DNA of 64,000 nucleotides from Madurella fahalii (GCA_029876055.1 CM056875.1:6101001-6165000), one strand, 5' to 3'. Shown: positions 31,967-44,067, counted from the stretch's first letter. Notes: a model not told the origin generated them from the letters alone. Translations and numbers: made by a program.

Positions 31967-34900
31967 TCACCAAGGCCGATACCAATCCCTCAGTTTTCTC
32001 GTCATGTAATCCTCCTCAACATCTTCATCCGGCATGTATCTGAATCGATCTTGAGCCTCCTGCCCGGCCACCTGCACCAGGGCGAAATGTTCCACGACCG
32101 GCCCTTCGTATCCCCCTTCGTCCTCCTCCTCCTCTTCTTCCTCCTCCTCCTCCTCCGCACCGTACTCATCTTGGCCATGGCCCATCACACTCTCATCCCC
32201 GTCCCCACCAACACCGCCCTCCCAATCCCCACCATCCTCACCTCCTTCCCCCTCCGACAGACCAGTCGTCGGCACCTCGTCCCGCTCCGGCTGGAGACCG
32301 TACGTCCCCGGGTTGTGGAGGAAGTCGTTCCAGTCGATGGGGGCGCTCGTCGCGGCGAGGCTCTCGGGAGTGGGGGGCTGCTGTGCCCGCTCGGCGTCAA
32401 AGTCGGCGTCAAAGTCCGGGTAGACCTGGTTGGCTTGGTCGAGGAGCATGTCGTCTGTCGTCATCATCATTTTCATGATTGCGGTTGGCTTGGCGCGCGG
32501 GAGGGAGACGCGCGGGATCACTATGGTTGGTGCTGTGGAGAGCCCGGTGAGGTCGGCGAGGCTGGGGAGGCCCGCGAGGTGGCCTCCGAAATGGGTCGGT
32601 TCGTTTTCTCCTTCTTCTTCGGCGTCTTGCATTTCTTCGTCTTCGTCTTCATCTTCGTCTTCATCGCCGTCGTCCTCTTCGGAGGAGAAGGATGAGGATG
32701 AGGAAGGGTAATTCGAGACGAGTGAAGGGGGAGAAGGGAGACCGGTGGAGGAAGCCTCTGCCTGCTGATCCTGTGGTTGCTGTTCACGGGGACGAGACGG
32801 GCGGAGGGCGACGTACATGCGCTGAAGCTCGGAGGCAGGAATTGGTTCAAGTTCGAGGTCGGTGTCGGAGATGGAGGATAAGGAGGTTGAGGAAGACGAG
32901 CGGTCGTCTTCTTCTTCATCTCTTGCCTGGCCTTGCTGCTGAGGTTCGGTCTCCCACATGTGGGATGGTCCAAGCGAGGACATAGCCCCGCATAAGGCGA
33001 CGCGCATCTGGTCGCCGGTTATGGGACGGTAAACGGAACCCACGGGCACGGTTCCGAATGCCATCTGCGCTTGCATTGGCAGAGGCAATGCTGAGAACCT
33101 TGGGGGAGCGTCTGCATCGACGTCCATTGCGTCTATATCATCGCTTTTTCTTGGCTGCCCCTGTCGTTCGAATTCGTCGAGTTGTTCGGCGAGATCCTCG
33201 AGGCTCGGAGGGAGTACCGTAAACTGAGCCCTTGGGCGCCGGGTGCTCAGAGAATGTTGAATCATGGCTGCGAGCTTGGCCCAGGCTGTCTGGAACTTGT
33301 AGCGTGCCGAGTCGATTTCCGCTGCTTCGTCCATATCCAACTTTTCCTCCCTCAGTATCATCTCTTTCTCCTCGGGAGTGAGCGTTTTCCACCGCGCCTT
33401 TCGCGCATGCTTGGGCTGCCACATGTTGCCCGCGAAGGGCACGTTACCACATCCGCCGTTGATGGCTTCGTGTCTCAGCGGCGTCCAGTCTTTCTGCGAA
33501 CGGGGTAGCTCATCGTCGCTCATGTACATCTCTTCAACGCTCGGTACCAGGCTACCGCCGGTGCGCAGGTCGACATGCCCGTAGATGATCATCTCGTCAA
33601 TGCAGGTGTCGAGGTCGAGCTGACGGCGTGCTGCTTCGAGCGGGACTAGCTCGTCCGGTCTTAGGAGATGCTCGGCTCCCATGCCCCATCCCTCAAAGTG
33701 GATGATGCCCAGCTCGTAGATATCAACGCCATGAAGCGGCATGCCGCTCCTGACTAAGGCATCGTTTGGCCCAACGTCGTAGCGGAGCTTCAGTTCGCGG
33801 ATTTCCGCCGGTGTACGGTACTTCTTGCCACGGAGTAGTGCCCAGAGAGAAGACAGGCTGCGCTGACCCATCATCAGACGCATCAGCAAAGAAGACTGCG
33901 GGCCGAAAACGGGGTCATTGAAGGCGAGTACCAGCTTGATCATAAAGAGCTGGGCAATGTAGAGGTCGTCGTTGGTGAAGAAATCGGGATTCTTCATTAG
34001 GAGCATGCGCCCCCGGCTCGTAGATGCGTCCATGATCAACCAGAGTTTCTTGAGGGTCAGGTGGGAACTCTCGGGCATGCGGTGGCCCATTCTCGCTAGA
34101 GTCGCGAGGATGTCGCGCACCCGGATATCGCGGTTGACGACCATCTGCAGCCAACGTAGGCCCGGGACCAGGCGCACCTCGCCTTGTACGTCGTTGAGAG
34201 GTGGGTACCCTGCCATCCTTGCCTGGCCCGGTTGCGGCTGGCTCAGTTCCTGGTCGACGTTCGTCACCGGGCGGCCGAGGGGGTCGGGGATGAACCAGCG
34301 GTAGTAGACAGGACTGGAATAGATGCGTGCCGAGGTGGGTGCCATGACTTTTGCCCAGGCAAAAACGCTGCTCCGCATATGCAGGTCGATGACATCGTGG
34401 AAGTCGCGGCAGGTGCAGTAAAGATTAACAATGTCGCTAGGTCGCAAGTAGTTGCACACCTCGGTAATGAGCTCGATGCAGCTGCTGAGAGAACCGATCA
34501 GATCGAAGTGGTCCACCCTGGGAGCGGGCTCGGCAGCATGCCACTCGGCGGTGGCCTGTTCGAGGAGACGGATACGCTGGCGGGCGATCTGGCTGAACTC
34601 TTCAAGGAGCGCGGCGTCCGCGTCCTGCATGCCGTGCTCGGCGAGGAGAGCTTGCCACTCATCCTCAAAGTCCAGCCCCTCGTAGTCCTCGCACTTGTCC
34701 ACCCGATTCGCATGGAGATTTCGGGACAGATAGATTTTGCGAACCGTCGAGTCATTGAGTCTGGCTCGCTTGGATGAGTGAGTTGGGGTCTCCTTTTTCA
34801 TGTGACGGACAATCGTGTCGGCGTGAGGTCTAATTCCCGCCGCCTCGATCTCTTCTTGAGTGGCATTGAGTCGAGCAGCTCTTTCGGCGAGGTATCTGCG

Positions 34901-34972
34901 GGAGGCTGGATGTAAGTCGCGGATATTCAAACCAGCCAGGGGGAACGCCAGGTCGTCTGAAGGAGTAGCCAT
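31967..34972 (-). CDS. large acidic F-box protein
   Basis: Single exon, 1001 aa, ATG at 34972. The F-box-like helix set is at about residues 155-200 (FDLIGSLSSCIELITEVCNY, then LRPSDIVNLYCTCRDFHDVI). The N-terminus carries a basic patch SSKRARLND near residue 65 that could be a nuclear signal. After the F-box comes a large region rich in Trp/Leu with PESSHLTLKKLWLIMD and YELGIIHFEGWGMGAEHLL, which looks folded but matches nothing I can name. From about residue 700 the chain is low complexity with Ser runs and two acidic tracts (near 790 a D/E repeat, near 950 eleven Glu in a row), ending in a more ordered tail DYMTRKLRDWYRPW. The conserved ends and long intact frame make this a real gene. A ubiquitin-ligase or nuclear regulatory role is inference. 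Confidence 0.85.
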   Translation of the reverse strand: MATPSDDLAFPLAGLNIRDLHPASRRYLAERAARLNATQEEIEAAGIRPHADTIVRHMKKETPTHSSKRARLNDSTVRKIYLSRNLHANRVDKCEDYEGLDFEDEWQALLAEHGMQDADAALLEEFSQIARQRIRLLEQATAEWHAAEPAPRVDHFDLIGSLSSCIELITEVCNYLRPSDIVNLYCTCRDFHDVIDLHMRSSVFAWAKVMAPTSARIYSSPVYYRWFIPDPLGRPVTNVDQELSQPQPGQARMAGYPPLNDVQGEVRLVPGLRWLQMVVNRDIRVRDILATLARMGHRMPESSHLTLKKLWLIMDASTSRGRMLLMKNPDFFTNDDLYIAQLFMIKLVLAFNDPVFGPQSSLLMRLMMGQRSLSSLWALLRGKKYRTPAEIRELKLRYDVGPNDALVRSGMPLHGVDIYELGIIHFEGWGMGAEHLLRPDELVPLEAARRQLDLDTCIDEMIIYGHVDLRTGGSLVPSVEEMYMSDDELPRSQKDWTPLRHEAINGGCGNVPFAGNMWQPKHARKARWKTLTPEEKEMILREEKLDMDEAAEIDSARYKFQTAWAKLAAMIQHSLSTRRPRAQFTVLPPSLEDLAEQLDEFERQGQPRKSDDIDAMDVDADAPPRFSALPLPMQAQMAFGTVPVGSVYRPITGDQMRVALCGAMSSLGPSHMWETEPQQQGQARDEEEDDRSSSSTSLSSISDTDLELEPIPASELQRMYVALRPSRPREQQPQDQQAEASSTGLPSPPSLVSNYPSSSSSFSSEEDDGDEDEDEDEDEEMQDAEEEGENEPTHFGGHLAGLPSLADLTGLSTAPTIVIPRVSLPRAKPTAIMKMMMTTDDMLLDQANQVYPDFDADFDAERAQQPPTPESLAATSAPIDWNDFLHNPGTYGLQPERDEVPTTGLSEGEGGEDGGDWEGGVGGDGDESVMGHGQDEYGAEEEEEEEEEEEDEGGYEGPVVEHFALVQVAGQEAQDRFRYMPDEDVEEDYMTRKLRDWYRPW

Positions 34973-35827
34973 GGTTGCTTCCCGTTGCTCTGCTGGATTA
35001 AGAATCTATGGATTGATTCTGGTGTTGCAAATCTGGACGGCTTCTATGAAATCCATGAGAGGTGGCCGAAGGAGGGGGGAATATATTTGTGTCGGAGTTG
35101 GTGTTGGTTGTGGTCGCAGTTGCGAACCGCAACCGAAGCAGCTGATGGTTTTCTCCTATTGTTGTTTCGCCGAACAATCCTAACGATAGGGCGGATGGCC
35201 GAAGGAACAATAGGTACCACGCAACTCGCTCACCAAACCCCTCAGCTCTTCGGATGAAAAACCAACAATCAGGCCTGACAGTCACACGGTGGCCAAGTAG
35301 GTGATATCCCATACACCGGTCCTTCCTCGAAACTGGCATTGCAGCCACTTCGGTCCCCAGGATTATCACTGAAGTCTCGAATTTCGGTCGGTCCCTTATC
35401 TGCGGTGACATGCTGCTCGTCCTTCCTCTACCAAGACTAGTTTCACACGGGACTCGAATCGGAAAGTGAACGGTTTAAGCTTACAGAGCTATAATGTAGC
35501 TATTCCCAAACGCAACACTGATGTTCATCCCTCCGCTTCACGGGCCGTTCCGGTATGTGTCCGCCCCTGCAGGTCTCTGCCTGACAGACGATTAACGTCA
35601 ATTGCCCAAAACTCCGGCTCCCAGATTCTACGTCGTGATAACCGCTGCATATCATCACTGCGGGGCACTTCGCTTTTGATATTTTTCCCCTTAGGACACT
35701 CCCCGCTCTCCTAAATATCATCTGGCGGAGTCAACCTCATCCCCCGAACGGTGGCCGTACGTTGTACAACTGATTGTACGCTTCTTCTCGGTACCGGCTG
35801 TAGTAGCCGAAACTTGCGATCCTGCTT
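34973..35827. other. intergenic: F-box promoter and hat2 3' flank
   Basis: Holds the promoter of the acidic F-box gene and the end of hat2. No supported gene. A 10-bp palindrome GTTGTACAAC occurs at 35761-35770, close to the hat2 stop. Confidence 0.6.
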
Positions 35828-37376
35828 CTAATTGGACGCGTCTAGCTCGTTCATGGGCATCTCAATGTCATCCTGACTGACGATGGCATCCGCAACCTTC
35901 CAGATCTGAAGTAGGTTGTCTTCGGCAGCGCTGCACACGAGCCAAGGATCGTTGAGGTTCCAGCTGAAGTCAGCTAGGTGATTGGTATGGCCGCCATGCA
36001 TGAAGAGAAGCTCCGGTGGACCATCTTCCTGGTCCTCGGGCAGCTGCTCTTCCCCAGCCCGGCTGATGTCCCAGAAGATGATCCGCCTATCGTAGCTACC
36101 GCTGCCTAGGATGCTAGTCTCGGTCGGATGCCACGACAGCGAAGTGACGGCATCGTTGTGGCCCTCGAGCGTGTGGATCTTCTGTTTCAGGTTGCGCAGA
36201 TCCCAGATACCAATCGTCTTGTCGGCCGATGCTGTAGCGATGAGAAACTCGGAGCGCGGGTTAAACGCCAGAGCGTTGATCGCGTCGCTGTGGCCGTCGC
36301 GAGCGACAACTGCGGCCCTCGATGTATCGGGGTTCCGCGTGTCGATGATCTGCAGAGTCAAGTCGTCTGATACAGAGCCAATCCAGTGCTTGACCATGGG
36401 GTGGTACTGCACGTCGTTGACAATGTGATTATGGTGCGTGTATTTCCGCGACGGCTTCAGCGTCTTTCCCGGACCCGACACGGTCTTCAAGTCCCTGCAG
36501 ACGGGTTAGAATAGAAGAATCCCACCTGGCCGGGAGAAAATACACACCAAAGCAGCACCGTCTTGTCCTCACTACCGGATGCCAGGCAGCCCGCCTCGTG
36601 GGGACTCCAGTTCAGGCCGAAACCCTCCTCTTTATGGCCCACCAGTTCGATCTGCGGGTTCGGGGTGCCCGTGGGAGTCAAGCTGTGCTTCGTGCGGTCA
36701 AAGATCAAGACCTTTCCGTCGACTGCCAAGGTGGCGATGATGTCGGGATTCTGAGGCTGATATCGCGCCTTGTTAACTTCACCCGGGTGATCAATCTTCT
36801 GTGTAATGTTGAACTTGATGACGGGCGGCTCGCCCGACGACGCCTTGCTGCCATAGCCACCAATCTCGCCCCGCTCCTCGTCGTAGTCGTGCGGGTTGGG
36901 CTCGACCGACTTCGGGATCTCGACCTCTGCGATCTGGAGGTAGTTGGGTTTGCCCTCTGCGGTGTGGGTCCCGATGAGCAGTCGGTGAACCATGTAGTTC
37001 TTCTCCTTTACGTCCTTAACATCGGGAAACCACTGCGTCGTCAACGTCGGCCACTCCAGCGCCGTGCTTGGGAGGGGGTTAGCAAGATTTCCCTAGCGCA
37101 GTTGGGTGGGGGGCCCGCCCACCTCAGAATCATATCGTAGAGGAACGGGCTGTTCTTCTTCCACGTCTTGTATTCTGCGACACATTTAGCGAGCGGCTCG
37201 GGCAAACTCTGCGCCAAGGCAACGCACCCTCATTGATCAGTCTCTGCTCCTGGTCGGCGTCATCCTGGTCGTCCATGTTGACTGTTGGAAAGATTAGAAA
37301 CTTGTCCAGCTCGCGGGGACTCAGGAAAATATTGAAGCATACCGTCGACGTCGTCGACAACCTCTGCTGGCGGCAT
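35828..37376 (-). CDS. hat2: RbAp46/48-family WD40 histone chaperone (HAT-B subunit 2)
   Basis: Binds histone H4 and serves the type B histone acetyltransferase; family members also serve CAF-1 and other chromatin complexes. Exons 37376-37343, 37281-37228, 37174-37123, 37066-36548 and 36494-35828 give 441 aa, the family norm. The N-terminal helix and start of the propeller, EYKTWKKNSPFLYDMILSTA then LEWPTLTTQWFPD, are classic for this family. The NYMVHRLLIGTHT strand and acidic HDYDEERGEIGGYG loop follow, and then WD repeats such as HKEEGFGLNWSP, SASADKTIGIWDLRNL (with the local variant ATASADKT), GSYDRRIIFWDISR and EDNLLQIWKV. The acidic loop DQEDGPPELLFMHGGHT is also typical. Three of its exons are 54 nt or less. 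The sequence does not settle whether the protein works in HAT-B, CAF-1 or both. Confidence 0.95.
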
Positions 37377-38221
37377 GATGGATGGAAGAAATACGATGTG
37401 GCCAAGTTACAGGTTTCTCAAGTAGGATATCCAGATTCTCGAGCTTGTCGCCCTGAGTGCTCGAGAATATGGTTAATGGCTAAGTTTTGAATTGCAAGTA
37501 CAAGCCGTTGCAAGAATGCGATCGCAGTTAGTGCAGCGCAGTTCGCGGCGCGACGCGACCTTAATTGATCTTCGCGTGCAGAGAGCTCAGCGGGCTTACC
37601 GAGAACGGATTAGCGCCCTATGGGAGGGTACATGGAGACCCGAGAGCCGCAGGCGGTCAACGGCGTTTCCCAGGGACTTGCAGGGAACCTTGTCACAGGC
37701 TGTGGGCGTGTGTGCAGGGGCCGGGCCGGGCTGGCCAAAGGCGGGGGACCCCCCAAGGCAACCTGAAAGTGGGGGCATCGGCCAGTCAGTCACCGGCCCG
37801 TGCGGCTCTCTCGACTCGCAGCTCAAGGCGAAAACCAAGAGCCAAAGACGGGCAGCAAAGCCGCCATCTTCCCGACTTCTTCTCCATCGTCATGTTCGGG
37901 CCGCGTCGCCATTACCACTAGATTTCCCATATAACGGCCCGTACTTGTTGCGTTTTACGGCTAGTGTGACTTTCCGCTTGTTCTTGAAGCGCAGTCGCTT
38001 TGTGTTTTTTTCTACCACTCCTTTCCTTGTCGATTCAGCGAAAAAGCCCGGCCGTTTTTATTCAGTGCCGGCACCCCGACCCTCGGCCCGTCCATCTATA
38101 GTTGACATCGCTCCGTCTGTCTGGCAGTGTGCGCGCGCGCCCGCGTTCGGGGAGAAATATAGATACCGCACCCTCGGCCTAGATCGTAGCGCAACCTCGA
38201 GCACCTTGTCTCGCCGCCATC
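37377..38221. other. divergent promoter between hat2 and xrn1
   Basis: The 845 bases serve two genes transcribed away from each other. A frame running across the xrn1 start is accidental. GAGAAATATAGATACC near 38152-38167 is a weak TATA candidate, about 60 nt before the xrn1 ATG. No gene seen. Confidence 0.6.
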
Positions 38222-38226
38222 ATGGG
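38222..38226 (+). other. 5-nt first coding exon of xrn1
   Basis: ATGGG followed by donor GTGCGT at 38227. The intron runs to TAG at 38285-38287, and the next exon starts T GTC CCA AAG. The joined start MGVPKFF is invariant in the family, so the tiny coding exon is required. The exon itself must extend upstream through the 5' UTR. Confidence 0.88.
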
Positions 38227-41200
38227 GTGCGTATCCTTCCGTCGCAGCTTTTATCAACATGTTGGCGGCCAACTGATGGCCGCATAGTGTCCCAAAGTTC
38301 TTCAGATGGCTCTCAGAGCGCTACCCTGCCATCTCGCAGCTCATCGCCGAGAACCGGATTCCCGAGTTCGACTGCCTCTACGTGCGCCAGACCTCCCGGA
38401 AGCCCCAGGCGCTTCCCCTTCCCGCATTCGCTAACCGATTCTCGTAGTTGGATATGAATGGCATCATCCATAACTGTACACACAAGGACTCGGACGATGT
38501 TCACTTCCGCCTCACCGAGGAGGAGATGTTCATCGCCATCTTCAACTATATCGAGCATCTCTTCGGCAAGATCAAGCCCAAGAAGTTGTTCTTCATGGCC
38601 ATTGATGGCGTCGCCCCGCGCGCAAAGATGAACCAGCAGCGCGCCAGGCGTTTCCGAACTGCCTTGGACGCCGAGCGCGCCCGCGAAAAGGCCATCCGCG
38701 AGGGCAAGGAGCTTCCCAAGGAGGAACCCTTTGACAGCAATTGTATCACGCCAGGTAGGATTTTTTGTTCTTCGATTCAGTTTTGGTCTTGAGCGCTAAG
38801 TCTTCCTAGGAACCGAATTCATGGCCAAGCTCTCGCTACAGCTCAAGTACTTCATCAACAAGAAAGTGTCGGAGGACAGGGATTGGCAGAAACCAGAGAT
38901 CGTGCTCTCTGGACACGAAGTCCCCGGCGAAGGCGAGCACAAGATCATGGAGTACATCCGGAATGCGCGCGCTCAGCCTGATTACAACCCTAATGTCCGG
39001 CACTGCTTGTATGGCCTTGATGCCGACCTCATCATGCTGGGCCTGCTGAGCCATGATCCCCACTTCTGCCTTCTCCGCGAGGAGGTGACATTTGGTCGCC
39101 AATCAAAGCACAAGTCCAAGGAGTTGGAGCACCAGAATTTCTATCTGATGCATCTTTGCATTGTGCGAGAGTATCTGGAGCTGGAGTTCCAAGATCTCAA
39201 GGCCGAAGGCGCAATGACCTTCCCCTTTGACATGGAAAAGGTCATTGATGACTTTATTCTCATGGCCTTCTTCGTCGGCAATGATTTCCTTCCGAATCTG
39301 CCCAGACTCCACATCAACGAGGGTGCGTTGGCAACCATGTTCAGGATATACAAGTCGGTACTTCCGCGGTGTGACGGGTACATCAACGAGAACGGAAAAG
39401 TCAACCTGCAGCGGCTTGGGATTCTTCTTGACGAACTCGGGAAGGAGGAGTACCGCTTCTTCGAGCACGAAAACGAAGACGCCAGCTGGCTGCGTGGCAA
39501 GAAGATGTTGGATAATGACGAGGCTGAGAAGATAAGGGCAAAGGCCAAGGGCAGACTCATCGTCAGCTCAGAGCAGAAGACTCTTTGGAAGCAGAAGATT
39601 CGGAAATTCCTCATCAACCGCCCCTCTCAGACTCTCGATCTTGGTGCGGATCTCAAAGCCGCTGACCGCAAGTTTGTGCAAGATTTTGCGGAGGCTGCCC
39701 ACCTTGAGTGGGCCACAAAGCCGGATGATGACGGCATCCGCCATCTCATTCTATCGTTTCCTACAAGAGACGAAGAGGATGAAGAAGACGAGGAAGCGCA
39801 GTCGGCCGTTCTCCGCATTGTCAAGAGATACGACAATGCTCAAGTCCTCGATCTTACCTCGGCGGATGCCCAGGCCGCAATGGAGGCCAAGTACAAACAG
39901 AAATTCCAGGAATGGAAGGACAAGTACTACATGGAGAAATTCGAAGACTGGACTCCGGAGAACAAGGAGGAGGAACTGCGGAAGCTGACCGAGAACTACA
40001 TCCAAGGGATACAATGGGTCTTGTACTACTATTATCGTGGCATCGCCTCCTGGCCATGGTTTTATCGGTACCACTACGCCCCGGTCATCTCCGATGTCAT
40101 GAAAGGCTTGAACGCCGACCTCAACTTCAAGCTCGGCCAGCCTTTCAAGCCGAACGAGCAGCTCATGGGTGTGTTGCCGGATCGCAGCAAAAAAATTGTC
40201 CCTGCTGTGTACTGGGACCTCATGACGGACCCCAAATCGCCCATCATCGATTTCTATCCCAGAGACTTCGAGTTGGACATGAACGGCAAGAAGATGGATT
40301 GGGAAGCCGTTGTTAAGATTCCTTTCATTGACGAAAAGCGGCTTTTGGCTGCAATGGCCCCCAAGGATGAACTCCTCTCCGACGCTGAGAGAGCACGCAA
40401 CGATTTCGGTGTTCCCCTCAAGTTCACCTACTCCGAGGATGTCGACTTTGTCTATCCCTCATCCTTGGTGGACGTCTTCCCGCCCATCGCGCACTGCCAC
40501 TGCGTGGAGAACATCTTTGATCTGCCGCCGGTTGAAGGGCTAGATTACCGGGCCGGCCTGACAGACGGCGCCCTGCTCAATGTCTCGGCCTTGGCCGGAT
40601 TTCCTACCCTGGCGACATTGCCATACACCGCCAGCCTCGGTTTCCACGGCGTCAACGTCTTCCAACAGGACAGCCGTAACGAGAGCATGATCGTCAACCT
40701 GCTGGGCACCGAAATGCGCACCAAGGTTGACGCCGCAAAAGTCAAGCTTGGCCAGCGCTGCTTCGTTGGCTATCCGTTCTTGCAGGAAGCCAAGATTGTG
40801 AAAGTCGCCGATGAGCTTTTCGACTACACGCTGGCTGAGGACGGCAGTGGCCAAGTCGTCACCAGGCATCATTCGAATCGTGAGATCGAGGATTGGACCA
40901 AGAAAGCCGACAGGATTGAGAATTTTTACAGCAAGCGGTTGGGGATCTTGATCGGCCCAGTTGAATCCTTGGTTTCCGTTCACATGCTGAAGGGTCTGAT
41001 CAAGACAGACGAGGGAGCAACTGTAAAGGAGTATGGCGAGATTCCGGGCATGGAAACCGAGTACGCCTCGCAGATTATTGTCGACGAGGTTGTCAACGAG
41101 GACGAACGCTTCATCGAGAAGGCTGCCTTGCCACTTGAGGAAGAATTCCCCATCAAATCTGTCGGTTTCTTCTTGGGCGATTACAATTATGGCCAGCCGC

Positions 41201-42738
41201 TGGAGGTCGCGGGCTACACTAACGGTAAGCTCTCCATCTGGCTTGCGGTCTTGGAGAAGCGCGAGCCGGATTTCGCCAAGAAGATCATCCACGATGCCCA
41301 AATGGGCCTGCACTACCTCCCGTCATACATGGTGGCTAAACAGCTGGAGCTGCACCCACTCACGCTCAGCAAGATCACATCGTCTTACTTTGTTCGGACG
41401 GTCGGCGACCTTCGCGTAAACTTGGGTCTCAACCTCAAATTCGAGGGCAAGAAGCAAAAGGTGTTGGGCTACTCGCGCAAGTCTGAAACGGGCTGGGAAT
41501 TCAGTCCTGCCGCGGTACACCTGATTGTCGAGTACATGACGAGATTCCCCGACTTCTTTGCCGGAGTCAAGAGGAACCCTTCAGGTGCCGAATTGACCGA
41601 GACTGATCTTTGGTCCGATCCTGCCGTTGCGGCAACCAGGGTCAAAGAGATCGGTGCCTGGCTCAAAACCCTCAAGACCAGCTCGATGGAGCGCGTGCCT
41701 CTCGACGCTGAGCAGCTCGACTCCGAGGTTGTCATGCGGCTCGCTGCCGAAGCAGATAACCTGAATCTCTCCGGAACCCAGTCCAACCCGAAGAGGATGA
41801 ACGGCGTGCCTCGCAACGCGCTGATGAGGCCCGAAGACGCAGAGCACCGTCTCGGCAACCAGCACTTCGCCCTGGGTGATCGTGTCGTGTATGTTGCCTC
41901 TACCGGAAAAGTCCCCATCGCCTTCCGCGGAACCGTGGTCGGCATCAGCCGCACCCCAACGGCCAAGCTGCTCGACGTCGTCTTTGACGTCACCTTTATG
42001 AGCGGAACCACCCTCGGCAACCGCTGCCCGCCCTTCCGTGGCCAGACCGTTCCGTCCACCGCACTCCTCAACCTGTCTAACAAGCAGGTTGTAGCCGGCT
42101 CCAAGACCCAGCTGGCTCGACAGCCTGTCAGCCCCTCGGTCACGACCCTGACTGCCCACGGCGGCTACCACATGAATGGCAAGCGCTACCAGGACGCTTC
42201 CGCGCCGCCGCCTTTGCAGGGCACCTGGCGCGGTGCGATCAATGGCGGCAACCGCGGCCGGGGTGGTGGACAGCAGTCTCAGCAGCGGGGGAACTTGCCC
42301 TATCGTCCCGCCCCTCACCATCAGCAGCAGCAGCAGCAGGATGGCCAAGGCCAAGAATTTGGAAATGGCCGCGGCCGTGGTGCCGGTGGTGGCGGGAACA
42401 CGTACAGAGGACGTGGCTCCCGCGGCAGCGGCAGCGGCGGCTATGCCACGCCTCCTGGTAGAGGCGGCGGCCGTGGCGGAGGTGGGGGCGGATACCCTTC
42501 ACCTGCCGGTGCTGGCGCGAATGGTATCCCGCAGCATCCCGCTTCGGCACCACAGCCCGCTGCATACGCGGCTGTCCCGCCGCCGTCGAGCCTCGACGCG
42601 CCTCGCGGCGGGCGGGGCGGGCGTGGTAGGGGACGGGGACGCGGAGATGGTCAGAATTGGGGAGGTAGAGGACGTGGCGGTAGAGGCGGTGGCGGTCAGC
42701 CGAAGCAGCAGGCTCAGGTGTCGGCGCCCCAGAACTAG
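38222..42738 (+). CDS. xrn1: 5'-3' exoribonuclease 1 (XRN1)
   Basis: Degrades decapped mRNA from the 5' end in the cytoplasm. Exons 38222-38226, 38288-38381, 38448-38754 and 38810-42738 give 1444 aa. The first coding exon is only ATGGG; splicing yields MGVPKFFRWLSERYP, the invariant XRN start. The catalytic N-terminal region shows DMNGIIHNC (from residue 35), MAIDGVAPRAKMNQQRARRF, GEGEHKIMEYIR, LYGLDADLIMLGL and FVGNDFLPNLP, which together hold the acidic metal-binding residues and 5'-phosphate pocket. The middle D1-D4 region follows, with YYRGIASWPWFYRYHYAP. The C-terminus is disordered with a Gln run from (CAG)5 near 42321 and many RGG/GRG repeats, typical RNA-binding and interaction sequence. 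Length matches XRN1 rather than the shorter nuclear XRN2. The identification is firm. Confidence 0.97.
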
Positions 42739-43223
42739 AGAGAGTAGGGCGTCGGTATGTGCGCGGGATGCCGGAGTGTGGTGTATCCACTGCGTGGATT
42801 TTCATATGGTTGGAACGCGATGATGTTAAGGATGTAACCATTTCCCAGGATCGATGATGATTGATGGTCATGGTCATGATTGCGCTTATCAAGCGAGAAT
42901 GGTGCGGAGGGCAAAGTATATCCTGGATTTGCATGCTGGGTCTGGTGTGTCGCTAGATTAGTGTAGACTCCTCCAGGACCTTTATTGCTGTTCACACGAC
43001 CGCATGGATGAGGCCACGACGGACGAGAAAGGTCATATATAGACTCCTTGTATGTATCTGTGGCATCTTGGCGAAGCGGGGTCCGTGGACGGGTATGTAG
43101 CGGCGTTTAGGGCGCGGTGTGTATGCTTACGACTGTCAAGGAAGAACACGGCCTTTATGAAGTGAGGCATCTATGAGAGTGGAACTCCAAACCGGAGTAC
43201 ATTTTCCTACATCGAACGGATAT
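42739..43223. other. convergent 3' flanks of xrn1 and spc3
   Basis: A 485-base gap between two stop codons. No gene or repeat of note; it should hold both polyadenylation regions. Confidence 0.65.
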
Positions 43224-44067
43224 CTAAACTTTTGCTCCCGTCTTCTTCCCCTCGTCCTTCTTCTTGAGTGACGGCAACTTGAACTTCTTGCTCAGCGATC
43301 CGCTGAGCGTCTTCCACTTCCAGAAGTCCACGTCCTGGTTCCACGTCAAAATGCCCACCCACGGCTGCACGTTGTAATGTAGCCTCAGTACCACGTCGTC
43401 CTGCTCGGCCACCTTGCCCGAGGGATGCGTAATCTGGTACTTGGGGCGCTGGTTCTTGATGGAGAGTTTGCCGCTGGTTTTGGTTGTTCCGGTCAGCTTG
43501 CACATGGTAACGATAGAATGTGTGTGTGGGAGGGTTATTATGTATGGACAAGTCATACCGGCTAGGATCGATGCTTTTGCCCTGGGCGCTCCGCTTCAGC
43601 TTCTTCAGGGCGATGGGCCCAATGTTGGCCAGGTGGTCGGCGCTGGGCGCGGTGATGATGCTGTCCCAGATGACGGCCTGGTTCGTTGCGTTCTGGCCAG
43701 AGCCGGTGCCCCCTGCCGAAGGCCATTCGGCAGTCACGTACACGAATATTTGCTTGGTGTTCCAGGTGAAGAGCGAGGAGAGATCCGCGTCGAGGGAGAA
43801 CTTGATGATGGCGTATTCTTCCTTCTTGGAAGAGTAGTAGTGCGGGCGGCCGCGGACGCTGGAAGGCAGAGGGGTGTTAGTGGAAGGTGGGTGTCGGGTT
43901 TTACAGAGGAGGGACACATACACTTGGAGGTTGGTGGTTTTGAGGACGCCGACACTCGGGGTCCGCGGGGCGAGGAGGTCGGAGGCGGCGATGAAGGCGG
44001 CGACAACGAAGGCTACGGTGGTGAAGAAGCCGAACGTGTTTTGCAGTCGCACGATGGACGAGTACAT
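43224..44067 (-). CDS. spc3: signal peptidase complex subunit 3 (SPC3/SPC22/23)
   Basis: Accessory subunit of the ER signal peptidase, needed with Sec11 for removal of signal peptides. Exons 44067-43922, 43858-43559 and 43473-43224 give 231 aa. One membrane helix (FGFFTTVAFVVAAFIAASDL, residues about 12-31) anchors the protein, with the rest in the ER lumen. Conserved segments: GRPHYYSSKKEEYAIIKFSL, DLSSLFTWNTKQIFVYVTAEW, an N-glycosylation sequon in SGQNATNQAV, YQITHPSGKVAEQDDVVLRL, and LHYNVQPWVGILTWNQ. The C-terminus is lysine-rich (KKKDEGKKTGAKV), longer than in animal subunits. The splice junctions restore LQVVRGRPHYY and PSRGKLSIKNQ. The gene is divergent from hid1, with a shared 475-base promoter region. 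Confidence 0.95.

Noticed and set aside
37492..38457. 321-codon plus-strand frame overlapping the xrn1 start
   Set aside because: It reads through the first two xrn1 exons in the wrong frame and contradicts the conserved MGVPKFFRWL start.
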